In this document: positions 52,586-60,435 of the stretch, piece by piece | Layout of the letters: each line of letters opens with the position of its first letter | How positions within the stretch are numbered: position 1 is the first letter of the stretch | Assembly: GCF_050942215.1 (NCBI RefSeq) | Contig: NZ_CP192056.1 | Span: 1,612,001 to 1,676,000 of the forward strand | DNA from: Sphaerimonospora sp050942215 | GTDB taxonomy: Bacteria > Actinomycetota > Actinomycetes > Streptosporangiales > Streptosporangiaceae | Length of the DNA: 64,000 nt | Direction: 5' to 3' | Notes under the pieces: model-generated | The model's input: only the letters and a program-made list of their open reading frames with translations | Database searches by the model: none | Told to the model about the DNA's origin: nothing | Made by a program: the position numbers and the translations under genes

Positions 52586-52750
52586 TCACCGGGGGAGCGC
52601 GTCCGGGTGATCGTTCCGCCTGTCCGGTGTCAGGGCGGCCGAGTCGCCCCTCTCGGCCGCCTCCCACAGCCGCTGTACGGCACCGAGCGTGGCGTCGGCG
52701 TCCTGGGCCTCGATCGCCCGCAGTAGTTCGTCGCATATCCGATCAAGCAC
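52586..52750 (-). pseudogene. Short frame resembling the end of a GntR/FCD regulator, possible remnant
   Basis: 54 codons from GTG 52750 without a ribosome binding site. The sequence ICDELLRAIEAQDADATLGA followed by VQRLWEAAERGD resembles the last two helices of FCD-type ligand domains. The upstream sequence is the end of the GH95 gene with no further homology visible. It may be a remnant of a regulator lost from this locus; it may also be an unrelated small protein. Confidence 0.3.
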
Positions 52751-52782
52751 CTGTGAAGCTAGACGGAACGCGGGTGGGTGTC

Positions 52783-55086
52783 TCAGGCGGAGATCACCCG
52801 ATAGATGCGGCCGGGGCCGGCGGTGAAGGTCACGCGGTCGCCGTCCGTCTCGGCCGGGACGTCGCGGCCGTCCTCGTCGAGGAGCCGGTAGGCGCCCGTG
52901 AATACCGGACTGCGGATGGCCAGGGGGCCGCCGGTCCCCGTACGCAGTCTGATCTCGATGTCCGGGGCCGTGCCGTACGACCAGGTGATGTCGACGGTGA
53001 CGTCCCCCCGGGCGCGCAGCCCGGAGACCGAGCCGCGCCGCCACGCCGAGGGCAGCGCGGGGAGCACGTCGACGCATCCGTCGTGGCTCTGCAGCAGCAT
53101 CTCGGCGATGCCCGCCGTGGCGCCGAAGTTGCCGTCGATCTGGAACGGCGGGTGCGTGTCGAAGAGGTTGTCCAGGGTGGAGGCCGTGAGCTGCTCGGCG
53201 AGCAGCCGATGGGCGTGGTCGCCGTCCCGCAGCCGGGCCCAGAAGCTGATCTTCCAGGCCTTGCTCCATCCGGTGCCGCCGTCGCCGCGTGCCAGCAGGG
53301 ACGTCTCGGCCGCGGCCGCCTCCTTCGAGCCCGCCTCGATCTGCCGCCCCGGGTGCAGGGCGAACAGGTGTGAGACGTGCCGGTGGTCGTCGGCGGGATC
53401 GTCCAGGTCGTCCTTCCACTCCTGGAGCTGGCCCCACGACCCGACGCGCAGCCCCGGGTCGAGCCGCTCCAGGGCCGATCTCAGCTCCGCCCGGAACGCG
53501 GGATCGGCGTCCAGGGCCTCGGCCGCCTCCAGCGTGTTCGTGAACAGATCCCAGACGATCTGCTGGGACATCGACGCTCCGGCCGAGAAGTCACCGTGCT
53601 CGGGTGAGTAGGAGGGGGAGACGACGAGCGTGCCGTCACGCGGATCGGCGTGCAGGTTGTCCAGCCAGAATTCGGAGGTCTCCCGCAGCACGGGATAGGC
53701 GGTCTCGCGCAGGTGGTCCCGATCCCGGCTGAACAGGTAGTGCTCGTGGAGATGCCGGGTCAGCCACGCGGCCGCCTCGGGGAACCAGAACGCGGTCGGC
53801 CAGTCGTGCACCCCGGTGAAGCCGAACGGGTTGGTCTCGTTGTGGACCACCCAGCCCCGCGAGCCGAACGTCTCCCGCGCGGCACGCCGTCCCGGCTCCA
53901 GCATGGACAGGATGTACGCGTCGAGCGGCCGGGCGGTCTCCGGCAGGTTGGCGACCTCGGCCGGCCAGTAGTTCATCTGCAGGTTGATGTTCGTGTGGTA
54001 GTCACCCGCCCAGGGCGGGGTGGTGGAGTCGTTCCACACGCCCTGCAGGTTGGCCGGCGGCGACCCCTCCCGGGAGGACGCGATCAGCAGATATCTGCCG
54101 TAGGAGAAGAAGAGCGCCTCGAGCGCCCGGTCGGCGGCGGATTCTCCTCCGGTATAGGAGCCCAGCAGCCGATCGGTCGGCACGTCCGGCACGCGCTGCC
54201 CGATGTCCAGCCTCACCCGGTCGAACAGGCCGCGGTGGTCGGCGACGTGTGCCGTCCTGAGCCGGTCGTAACCCTCGGCCACGGCCCGGTCCACCGCAGC
54301 GGTGACCTTCTCGCGCGGGTCGGCGCCCCGGTAGACGGGATGGGTCATCGCGTAGTCGGTTCCCGCCGACAGCACGAAGACCGCGCTGTCCGCGCCGGTC
54401 ACCGTGATCCGGCCGGCGCTGTCGGTGCGGGCGCCGCCTTCGGCGATCACCTCGATCTGGGCCTCGTACCGCAGGCCGTTGTCGGCCAGCGCGCCGCGCA
54501 TGATGAGGCGGCCGCCCTCCGCGGTCACGACGTGTCCCGGATGCGGGGAGGAGACGCCCAGCGTGAAGGAGACGCCGCTGGGGGCGTCGGCCGACAGCCT
54601 GCCGGCGATCACGTTGCCGGGATGGCAGGCCAGATACTCCCGCAGGTGGCGCACGCCGCCGGCCGTGTAGGAGACGGTCGCCACGGCGTCACGCAGGCGC
54701 AGGTCGCGCCGGTAGTCCTCGGGACGGTGCTCCGGGGCGTACGGAAAGTCGAGCCACAGGTCGCCGAACGGCTGGTAGGCGCCGTAACCGGCCCTGGGAC
54801 GGCCCAGCCTGGCCGCGGCGTCCCCGGGCGACATCCCGCCGTCGCGGTCGAGCAGCGCCCGAACCCCGGCGATGTCGCCGGGTGTCGGCCCGGCCTGGTC
54901 GCCGAGGTCGTGACCCTGCGTCGAGCCGGGGCCACCGGTCCACAGCGTCTTCTCGTTGAACTGCAGGCGCTCGCGCCGCACGCCGCCGAAGACCATCGCG
55001 CCGAGCGCCCCGTTGCCGATGGGCAGCGCCCCGGTCTCCCAGTCGGCGGCGGGCTCGCCGTACCAGAGGGTCAGGTCCTCCGGCAT
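52783..55086 (-). CDS. Glycoside hydrolase family 95 (alpha-L-fucosidase/galactosidase-like)
   Basis: 767 residues from ATG 55086 with AAAGGAGC upstream. N-terminal GH65-type domain (LTLWYGEPAADWETGALPIG, FNEKTLWTGGPG), central (alpha/alpha)6 barrel with NLQGVWNDSTTPPWAGDYHT, NINLQMNYWPAEVANL, PSYSPEHGDFSAGASMSQQI and GNFGATAGIAEMLLQS, and C-terminal beta-sandwich. Typical GH95. The usual signal peptide is missing, so it appears to be cytoplasmic. Probably releases fucose or galactose from plant oligosaccharides. Confidence 0.95.
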   Translation of the reverse strand: MPEDLTLWYGEPAADWETGALPIGNGALGAMVFGGVRRERLQFNEKTLWTGGPGSTQGHDLGDQAGPTPGDIAGVRALLDRDGGMSPGDAAARLGRPRAGYGAYQPFGDLWLDFPYAPEHRPEDYRRDLRLRDAVATVSYTAGGVRHLREYLACHPGNVIAGRLSADAPSGVSFTLGVSSPHPGHVVTAEGGRLIMRGALADNGLRYEAQIEVIAEGGARTDSAGRITVTGADSAVFVLSAGTDYAMTHPVYRGADPREKVTAAVDRAVAEGYDRLRTAHVADHRGLFDRVRLDIGQRVPDVPTDRLLGSYTGGESAADRALEALFFSYGRYLLIASSREGSPPANLQGVWNDSTTPPWAGDYHTNINLQMNYWPAEVANLPETARPLDAYILSMLEPGRRAARETFGSRGWVVHNETNPFGFTGVHDWPTAFWFPEAAAWLTRHLHEHYLFSRDRDHLRETAYPVLRETSEFWLDNLHADPRDGTLVVSPSYSPEHGDFSAGASMSQQIVWDLFTNTLEAAEALDADPAFRAELRSALERLDPGLRVGSWGQLQEWKDDLDDPADDHRHVSHLFALHPGRQIEAGSKEAAAAETSLLARGDGGTGWSKAWKISFWARLRDGDHAHRLLAEQLTASTLDNLFDTHPPFQIDGNFGATAGIAEMLLQSHDGCVDVLPALPSAWRRGSVSGLRARGDVTVDITWSYGTAPDIEIRLRTGTGGPLAIRSPVFTGAYRLLDEDGRDVPAETDGDRVTFTAGPGRIYRVISA

Positions 55087-55234
55087 GCTCGGACGCTCCT
55101 TTCGCGGGTCGTCGGAGTCGGCCTTCGGCTCGCGCGGGTCGCCGGAGACCGCGATCGCGGTCCGGCCGCCGGAGCCGATCGGGATCGAGACCCCTCGGCG
55201 GTGTCCTCGCCCGACCGGCATTCCGACGCCGCCG

Positions 55235-56032
55235 TCAGCCCGCCCGGCCGTCGCAGCCGACGCGCTGCGTGCTCAACGCGATGTCGTCCATCCAGACGTC
55301 GTAGGAGGCGGGGGAGGGGTTGCCCTGGTAGAGCTGCCAGCCCAGCTTGACGGTGTCGAACCGGGGGAACACGAAGTCGACGTCGTTGCCGCCGTGATCA
55401 CGGGTGGACACGGTGAGGTCGGGTTCGGCCACGCCGTCGAACCACACCGAGATCCGGTTGTCGGTGGCGTCCATCCGCCATTCGACGCACTGCCACTTCC
55501 CCGCCTGGGAGGGGGCGGATTCTCGCCAGTCGGTCCAGTCGCCGGTCGGGCCGCCGTCGGCGCCGACGCCCCACAGGTCCTTGCCCAGCGTGGGGACGTA
55601 CTGACCGCCGAGCGGCCGGACGATCTCGGGCCCGGTGCCGGTGGCCTCGATCAGCGTGTAGTGCGCCCAGTCGGGCGCCGTGGGAAACGCCTTCACACGC
55701 AGCCGTACCCTGCCGTAGAAGCCGTTGCCCGGCGGGGCGAAGTCGTCCACCTTGAGGAAGGCGCGGCCGTTGCCCTCGGTGTGGATGTGCAGCACCTTCT
55801 GGCCGTGCCTGTCGTGCTCCACCGTGAGCGTGCCGTGCTTGGTGTCGATGCCCCAGTTGAGGCTGCTCGCACCTCCGGCGGGCAGGGTCTGGAAGTCCTC
55901 GCAGAACAGCAGCGCCGTGTTCGCGCAGGTCCGCTGCGGCCCGTGGGCCGAGGGCGTCGCGCCGTACGCGACCGAGGTCGCCGTGAGCGGCAGCAGGGCG
56001 GCCAAGCAGACCCCGGGTAACCATTTCCGCAC
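55235..56032 (-). CDS. Secreted Cip1-like carbohydrate-active protein
   Basis: 265 residues from GTG 56032 with AAGGAG upstream. Signal peptide at 1-24 (ends VAYGA). The rest resembles the Cip1 core domain of fungal and actinobacterial biomass-degrading secretomes (beta-sandwich; LLFCEDFQTLPAG, YVPTLGKDLWGVG, SYDVWMDDIALS). Cip1-type proteins bind or cleave uronic-acid polysaccharides, with lyase activity reported for related folds. The promoter carries a perfect CebR-type operator, linking it to cellulose response. Confidence 0.82.
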   Translation of the reverse strand: MRKWLPGVCLAALLPLTATSVAYGATPSAHGPQRTCANTALLFCEDFQTLPAGGASSLNWGIDTKHGTLTVEHDRHGQKVLHIHTEGNGRAFLKVDDFAPPGNGFYGRVRLRVKAFPTAPDWAHYTLIEATGTGPEIVRPLGGQYVPTLGKDLWGVGADGGPTGDWTDWRESAPSQAGKWQCVEWRMDATDNRISVWFDGVAEPDLTVSTRDHGGNDVDFVFPRFDTVKLGWQLYQGNPSPASYDVWMDDIALSTQRVGCDGRAG

Positions 56033-56081
56033 GACATGCTCCTTATCGGATGATGACGGACGGAGGTAAAACTACGGCATT

Positions 56082-56095
56082 TGGGAGCGCTCCCA
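56082..56095. promoter_or_regulatory. CebR-type operator (TGGGAGCGCTCCCA)
   Basis: A perfect 14-bp palindrome identical to the established CebR binding sequence of Streptomyces. It lies 50 bp upstream of the Cip1-like gene start. CebR releases it when cellobiose or cellotriose is present, so the downstream secreted protein is predicted to be cellulose-induced. Confidence 0.92.
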
Positions 56096-56160
56096 TAGAC
56101 CTTTCCCCGCATTGATCGCCGGGCCTGAAACGTTCAGCGGGCGGGGTCGGCAGCCGGTCG

Positions 56161-57294
56161 TCAGTGGCCGCCGCCCCCGGCCCTGAGGACGAGGAAGACG
56201 ACGACGGCGATGACGGCCAGGGCCGCCAGCACGGCGGAGGCGATCTTGGCGGCGCTGTGCGGCCGCTTCCCGATGACCTCGCCGGTGTGCGCGTTCACCA
56301 TCACCTGCCAGGTCTTGCCGCCGTGCAGGTAGGTGAGGAACCACACCGGGAGCAGCACCAGTTTGAAGGTGAGGTCGAAATAGTGGGTGTCGACGGAGCT
56401 CACCCGCTGCTCGTCCCCGCCGATGTCGCGGCGGCAGTCGTCCTCGATGACCTCGGCCATCTGCAGCTTGGCCGACTCGAAGCCGCTCTCCGGCTCGATG
56501 TCGTAGCGCACGGTCTGGAAACCGGCCAGATACTCCTGCTGGTACGGAACGACCTGCGCGAGCGGCCACGGGGTGAGCTTTTCGAGCTGCCGGGCGGGGA
56601 CCCGGCCGGTCCCGGCGACGAGGACGTCGTCGAAGGCGCGCGAGACCCTTCCCGAGGCGGACGACCAGCGGGTCTTGCGCACCCGGCGGGTCGCGGTCCT
56701 GGTCTGGCCGTTCTCCGTGACCGTGTAGGTCTCGGTCACCCAGTAGTGGTCGCCCCGCCGGCCCCGATAGTCCGAGACCGTGCTCGCGTCGTAGGTCCAG
56801 TACGGCAGATAGGTCCCCTTGAAGGTCTCCGCCTCGGTCACCTTCTTCAGGCTCGAGGGGGCGAACCAGCGGGAGGAGGTCCACGTGCGCAGCGCGGCGC
56901 GTGCGCCGTTTCCGTCCACGCCGAACGGGACCAGCGCCTCGGGTGCGATGCGCTCGACTGCACCCGCCTCGGCGACCAGCGGGGTGCCGCAGAACTGGCA
57001 CTTCTCCGACAGCGTGTCGCTCTCCGTGTGCGCGTGGCAGCCCGGGCAGACGAACGTGTGCGCCGCGCCGGCCGGGTGACGTGGCTTGACCGGCAACCGG
57101 GCCAGCATGGCGAAGTCGTGCTCCCGCACCTCCCGGCCGGCGGGCGCTATGGGCTGCTCCTGGCTGCAGTACGGGCAGCGCATGCGACGGGTGCCGGGGG
57201 CGTACTCGAGGGTGGCGCCGCACGAACGGCAGGGATAGGAGCGGGCGGTCGCCGCGCCTGCGGCGTTCGGGTCGGCGGGGTTCGGATGGGACAC
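56161..57294 (-). CDS. Zinc-ribbon membrane protein, PriA-like zinc fingers and C-terminal anchor
   Basis: 377 residues from ATG 57294 (an annotation of PriA-like helicase is often attached to this family but no helicase motif is present). Two pairs of CxxC motifs in the N-terminal 110 residues (CRSCG, CPYCSQ, CPGCH, CQFCG), a central beta-rich domain, and one C-terminal membrane helix (about 348-370). It is encoded 66 bp downstream of an SPFH gene. Pairs of this kind occur in many actinomycetes; the function is unknown. Confidence 0.8.
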   Translation of the reverse strand: MSHPNPADPNAAGAATARSYPCRSCGATLEYAPGTRRMRCPYCSQEQPIAPAGREVREHDFAMLARLPVKPRHPAGAAHTFVCPGCHAHTESDTLSEKCQFCGTPLVAEAGAVERIAPEALVPFGVDGNGARAALRTWTSSRWFAPSSLKKVTEAETFKGTYLPYWTYDASTVSDYRGRRGDHYWVTETYTVTENGQTRTATRRVRKTRWSSASGRVSRAFDDVLVAGTGRVPARQLEKLTPWPLAQVVPYQQEYLAGFQTVRYDIEPESGFESAKLQMAEVIEDDCRRDIGGDEQRVSSVDTHYFDLTFKLVLLPVWFLTYLHGGKTWQVMVNAHTGEVIGKRPHSAAKIASAVLAALAVIAVVVFLVLRAGGGGH

Positions 57295-57360
57295 GGTCGG
57301 TGCTCCGGAGGTGCGGAAGGGGGCGGAACGCGGTGCTCGTCGCGGCGCGGGAGGCGGGAC

Positions 57361-58509
57361 CTACGCCTGCGGGGGCAGCGGCGGCGGGACGGCGGCCAGC
57401 ACCTGGGTCAGCTCCGGCACCTGCTCGGCCGGTAGCCAGCCGGGCATGCCCGTCCGCCAGACCAGCGTGGCGCGGGTCAGCGCGCCCGTGCCCGCGAGAT
57501 CCGGCAGCGCGGCGGTCTCGTACGGCCCCTGCTGCCGGCCGTCGACGGCGACGTACCACTGGGCCCGCTGCTCGGACGGGAGCGGCGGCGGTCCGCCGGC
57601 GCCGGGCGCCGGTTGCGGCCCCTGGTCGAGCCCGGCGGCCGTTCGCCGCCCGAGTTGCCGTCCGAGTTGCTGTCCGAGTTGCTGTCCGAGGGCCATCCCC
57701 ACGCCAAGGCCGATGCCCTCGCCGGCACCACCGGGGTTGCGCGCGGCCTCGCCGATCGCGTTCGCGGCCTGGAACCGGGTGTACTGGTCGAGATCGCCCG
57801 CGATCGCCATGCGGGTGCGCGCGTCGACGGCCGCCTCGACCTCCGGCGGGAGGGAGATGTTCTCGATGAAGAACGCGGGCACCGAGACGCCGACCGGGGT
57901 CAGCTCGTGGGTGAGGAGGCCGGCCAGCCGCGCGCCCAGCGCGTCCTGCCGGCTCGCCAGGTCGAGCACGGGGATGTTCGCCGTGGCCAGCGCGTTGGCC
58001 AGCCGCGACACGATCATCTGCCGCAGATGCTCCCGCACCTCCTCGGTGCGGAACCGCGGGTCGGTTCCCGCGAGCTCGCGCAGCAGCCCGGCGGGATCGG
58101 TGATCTGGACGGCGAACCCGCCGAACGCCCGCAGCCGCACCATGCCGAACTCGGGGTCGCGCAGCATGATCGGATTCTGCGTGCCCCATTTCAGATCCGT
58201 GAACTGGCGGGTGTTCACGAAATAGACCTCGGCCTTGAACGGCGAGTGGAAGCCGTGCTTCCAGCCCTTCAACGTCGAAAGCAGCGGCAGGTTCCGCGTC
58301 TCCAGGACGTACGTCCCGGGGACGAAGACGTCGGCTATACGACCCTCATTGACGAAGACGGCCGCCTGCGATTCCCGGACCACCAGCCGGGCGCCCATCT
58401 TGATTTCGTTCTCATATCGCGGAAAGCGCCAGACAATGGTGTCCCTGCTGTCGTCCGTCCACTCGATGATGTCGATGAACTCACCGCGGATGCGGTCCAT
58501 CAAGCCCAC
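57361..58509 (-). CDS. SPFH/virion-core-like protein with C-terminal GYF_2 domain
   Basis: 382 residues from GTG 58509 (ATG at 58500 equally possible). SPFH domain (about 20-230: DTIVWRFPRYENEIKMGARL, then PGTYVLETRNLPLL), coiled linker with Gly-Gln repeats (GQQLGQQLGRQLGRR, DNA repeats at 57645-57705), and a C-terminal GYF_2 domain (about 315-372, WYVAVDGRQQGPYE). No signal peptide; likely forms a membrane-associated scaffold. First gene of a pair with the zinc-ribbon protein. Confidence 0.86.
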   Translation of the reverse strand: MGLMDRIRGEFIDIIEWTDDSRDTIVWRFPRYENEIKMGARLVVRESQAAVFVNEGRIADVFVPGTYVLETRNLPLLSTLKGWKHGFHSPFKAEVYFVNTRQFTDLKWGTQNPIMLRDPEFGMVRLRAFGGFAVQITDPAGLLRELAGTDPRFRTEEVREHLRQMIVSRLANALATANIPVLDLASRQDALGARLAGLLTHELTPVGVSVPAFFIENISLPPEVEAAVDARTRMAIAGDLDQYTRFQAANAIGEAARNPGGAGEGIGLGVGMALGQQLGQQLGRQLGRRTAAGLDQGPQPAPGAGGPPPLPSEQRAQWYVAVDGRQQGPYETAALPDLAGTGALTRATLVWRTGMPGWLPAEQVPELTQVLAAVPPPLPPQA

Positions 58510-58782
58510 GTTTTCCCGCCGTCCTGCCGTCGCCGGGTGCCCCGTCCGGCGTGTCGTGCCGAGCGCTCACCGCGATCGGCTTCGCCGACCATAACAAGTC
58601 GGACAGAACGGACGCGACTCATCGTTTTGCCGGCTGCCCGCCTGTTCGGCTGCCCGCCTGTTCGGGTTTCCGCTTGTTCGGGTTTCCGCGTCGGGTCCGG
58701 CCGTACGGCCCTGGGCGTCGTCCGTCGGCGCCCGTCGTGCGTGTCATCGCGCATTGTCGTGTGCGGCGTGCGCCGCCGCCTG

Positions 58783-59889
58783 TCACGGCCCGCACATCGC
58801 GCACCCGGCCTCGCCCTCGGGGAACTCGGCGAACACGGCCTGCTCCGGGGCGATGAGATTGACACCGTGGAGGAAGCCGGCGGTGACCGGCGGGACCTCG
58901 GTGATCAGCCGGATGACGCCGTGGGCGATCAGGTGGCCGCACATCCCCGCCGACGTGGCGATCGCCCCGGGACCGCCGAGGTCGACGGGACGAGCCGGGT
59001 TCCCCGGGCCCCGGCCCCCCGGACGTCCCCGTCTGCGTTCCTCGATCCGCTGCATGCACTCGTAGCAGGCTCCGCGCCCGGGTACGAAGACACCCGTGGT
59101 CACGAGCGGGCCGGCGTAGCCGCCGCCCACCCACGGAATCCCGGCGGCGAAACAGGCCCGGCTCGCCCACACCCTGATGCCGTCGTCTCCTCTGGGCTCG
59201 TCCGCGCACAGGGCGACCACGTCGAACCCCGGCAGCAGCCCCGCCAGATCGCGCTCGCTCCGAACGCGGAAGTCCTCGCCGGAGATCTCGATGTCGGAGT
59301 TCAGCGTTCTCAGCCGTTCGGCGGCGGCGCTCACCTTGGCGCGGCCGATGTCGGCCTCGGTGTAGACGAGCTGCCGGTTGAGATTGGAGAGCTCGACCCG
59401 GTCGTCGTCCACCAGGTGCAGAAGTCCCACCCCGGACGCGGCCAGTGCCTGCGCCGCGGACGTGCCGGCGCCGCCGACGCCGATCACCAGGACGCGCGCG
59501 GCCCGCAGCCTGAGCTGAGCGTCCCAGCCGTGCTCGCGCGGGGTGACGTCCGCCCAGCGGAAGAAGTCGTGGCCGCGGCTGTAGCGGTCGACCTCGCGCG
59601 GGCTGAGCCCGGGGGCGTCGGCGGCCACGTCCTCGATGTGGCCGGAGCCGAGGAGCTGGGCGACTATCGAGTCCGCGTCGCGGCGCCTCAGCTCCGGATA
59701 ACGCGACAGCAGCGACGCGGCGACGTCGGCGCACGTCCGCGTGCCGTTCATCGCCTGGAGAGCCGTCCACACCCAGCCGTACGGATCTTCGATCTCATGG
59801 GCCAGCCCGTAGATTTCGCCGCCGATGCGGATGCGGCCCCCGTCCAGACGGTAGGGCGCATGCTCGGGCTTCACCCTCGGCAACCGCAA
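58783..59889 (-). CDS. ThiF-family adenylyltransferase, MccB-like (candidate RiPP nucleotidyltransferase)
   Basis: About 368 residues from TTG 59889, chosen because GGAGG lies five bases upstream; GTG 59874 is an alternative, and the frame is open further up through tandem repeats. Residues 1-100 have no zinc or nucleotide motif and look like a small winged peptide-clamp (IRIGGEIYGLAHEIEDPYGW, then SLLSRYPEL), as in MccB. The E1-like domain has the P-loop VGGAG (138-142), LVDDDRVELSNLNRQ, IGRAK and ALCADEPRG, and a zinc tetrad CYEC (275-278) with CAMC (363-366). E. coli MccB has 350 residues and the same parts. Upstream are a small peptide ending in Asn and an MFS gene. Confidence 0.85.
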   Translation of the reverse strand: MRLPRVKPEHAPYRLDGGRIRIGGEIYGLAHEIEDPYGWVWTALQAMNGTRTCADVAASLLSRYPELRRRDADSIVAQLLGSGHIEDVAADAPGLSPREVDRYSRGHDFFRWADVTPREHGWDAQLRLRAARVLVIGVGGAGTSAAQALAASGVGLLHLVDDDRVELSNLNRQLVYTEADIGRAKVSAAAERLRTLNSDIEISGEDFRVRSERDLAGLLPGFDVVALCADEPRGDDGIRVWASRACFAAGIPWVGGGYAGPLVTTGVFVPGRGACYECMQRIEERRRGRPGGRGPGNPARPVDLGGPGAIATSAGMCGHLIAHGVIRLITEVPPVTAGFLHGVNLIAPEQAVFAEFPEGEAGCAMCGP

Positions 59890-60000
59890 TCCGGCCTCCG
59901 TACAGGCATGGGCCGGCCTCGGCGGGCCGGCGCCGCTTTCTCCCACGGCGGGACTTCGCACCAGAACCGTGTGCCGCGGAAAGACGAGGCGGGCGGACGG

Positions 60001-60051
60001 CGTGACATGGCGAACAGCGTGACATGGCGAACAGCGTGACATGGCGAACGG
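60001..60051. repeat. 17-bp tandem repeat, three units
   Basis: Three head-to-tail copies of CGTGACATGGCGAACAG, the last with one change, between the MccB-like start and the precursor-peptide stop. Each unit contains GTG and ATG codons, which create spurious starts for the MccB-like frame. The rest of 59890-60133 has a candidate hairpin close after the peptide stop (GCCGATCA with TGGTCGGC on the minus strand, about 60105-60130). Confidence 0.85.
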
Positions 60052-60133
60052 AAAGACGCGCGACGAGGTACGGAGCCGCGGCCGAGACGACGGGAGAGGC
60101 AGCCGACCACAGCTCCGTTCGCGCTGATCGGCC

Positions 60134-60268
60134 TCAGTTACCGCTGGAGTTGCTGAGGTGGAGGGTGGTCTCGAACCGGTCCAGTCTGCGAATCTCGATC
60201 TTGATGGTCTCGTCGATGCCGAGCTTCGCCTCGGCCCAGTTCTCGTCGAAGTCTCTGAGATCGCTCAC
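60134..60268 (-). CDS. 44-residue candidate precursor peptide ending in Asn (MccA-like)
   Basis: GTG 60268 follows AAGAGG at good spacing and gives 44 residues, stop at 60134-60136. The sequence opens SDLRDFDENWAEAKLGIDET (a charged leader-like helix) and ends TLHLSNSSGN. The last residue before the stop is Asn, which is the residue that MccB-type enzymes activate and link to a nucleotide in microcin C. It lies in the same orientation between an MFS exporter gene and the ThiF-family gene, and the promoter-like AT-rich segment 60290-60430 is directly upstream. Not a transposon or toxin by any motif seen. The function as a precursor is inference. Confidence 0.6.
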   Translation of the reverse strand: MSDLRDFDENWAEAKLGIDETIKIEIRRLDRFETTLHLSNSSGN

Positions 60269-60435
60269 GAGTTGCCTCTTCCCGTCGACACGCTCGGCTG
60301 CCTTGCTGACTTTCTGGCTCTATTGACGGCGATTCTGATTGCCTGTAAGCATAGATCGACTTGGGACGAAAGCGAAAGATCTTTTCCATCTTGAGACCCG
60401 GGATGAATTCCGGCCGATCCGCAACTCCCTAATCG

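Noticed and set aside
53650..55350. 566-codon plus-strand frame opposite the GH95 gene
   Set aside because: Shadow of GH95; no recognisable domains.
56161..57294. PriA helicase annotation for the zinc-ribbon protein
   Set aside because: Only the zinc-finger pairs match; there are no Walker or helicase motifs and a C-terminal membrane helix is present.
57613..60039. 808-codon plus-strand frame opposite the SPFH and ThiF-like genes
   Set aside because: Shadow frame of two motif-bearing genes on the other strand.
60158..60394. Plus-strand frame across the precursor peptide region
   Set aside because: No ribosome binding site; the minus-strand 44-codon frame has better signals and context.
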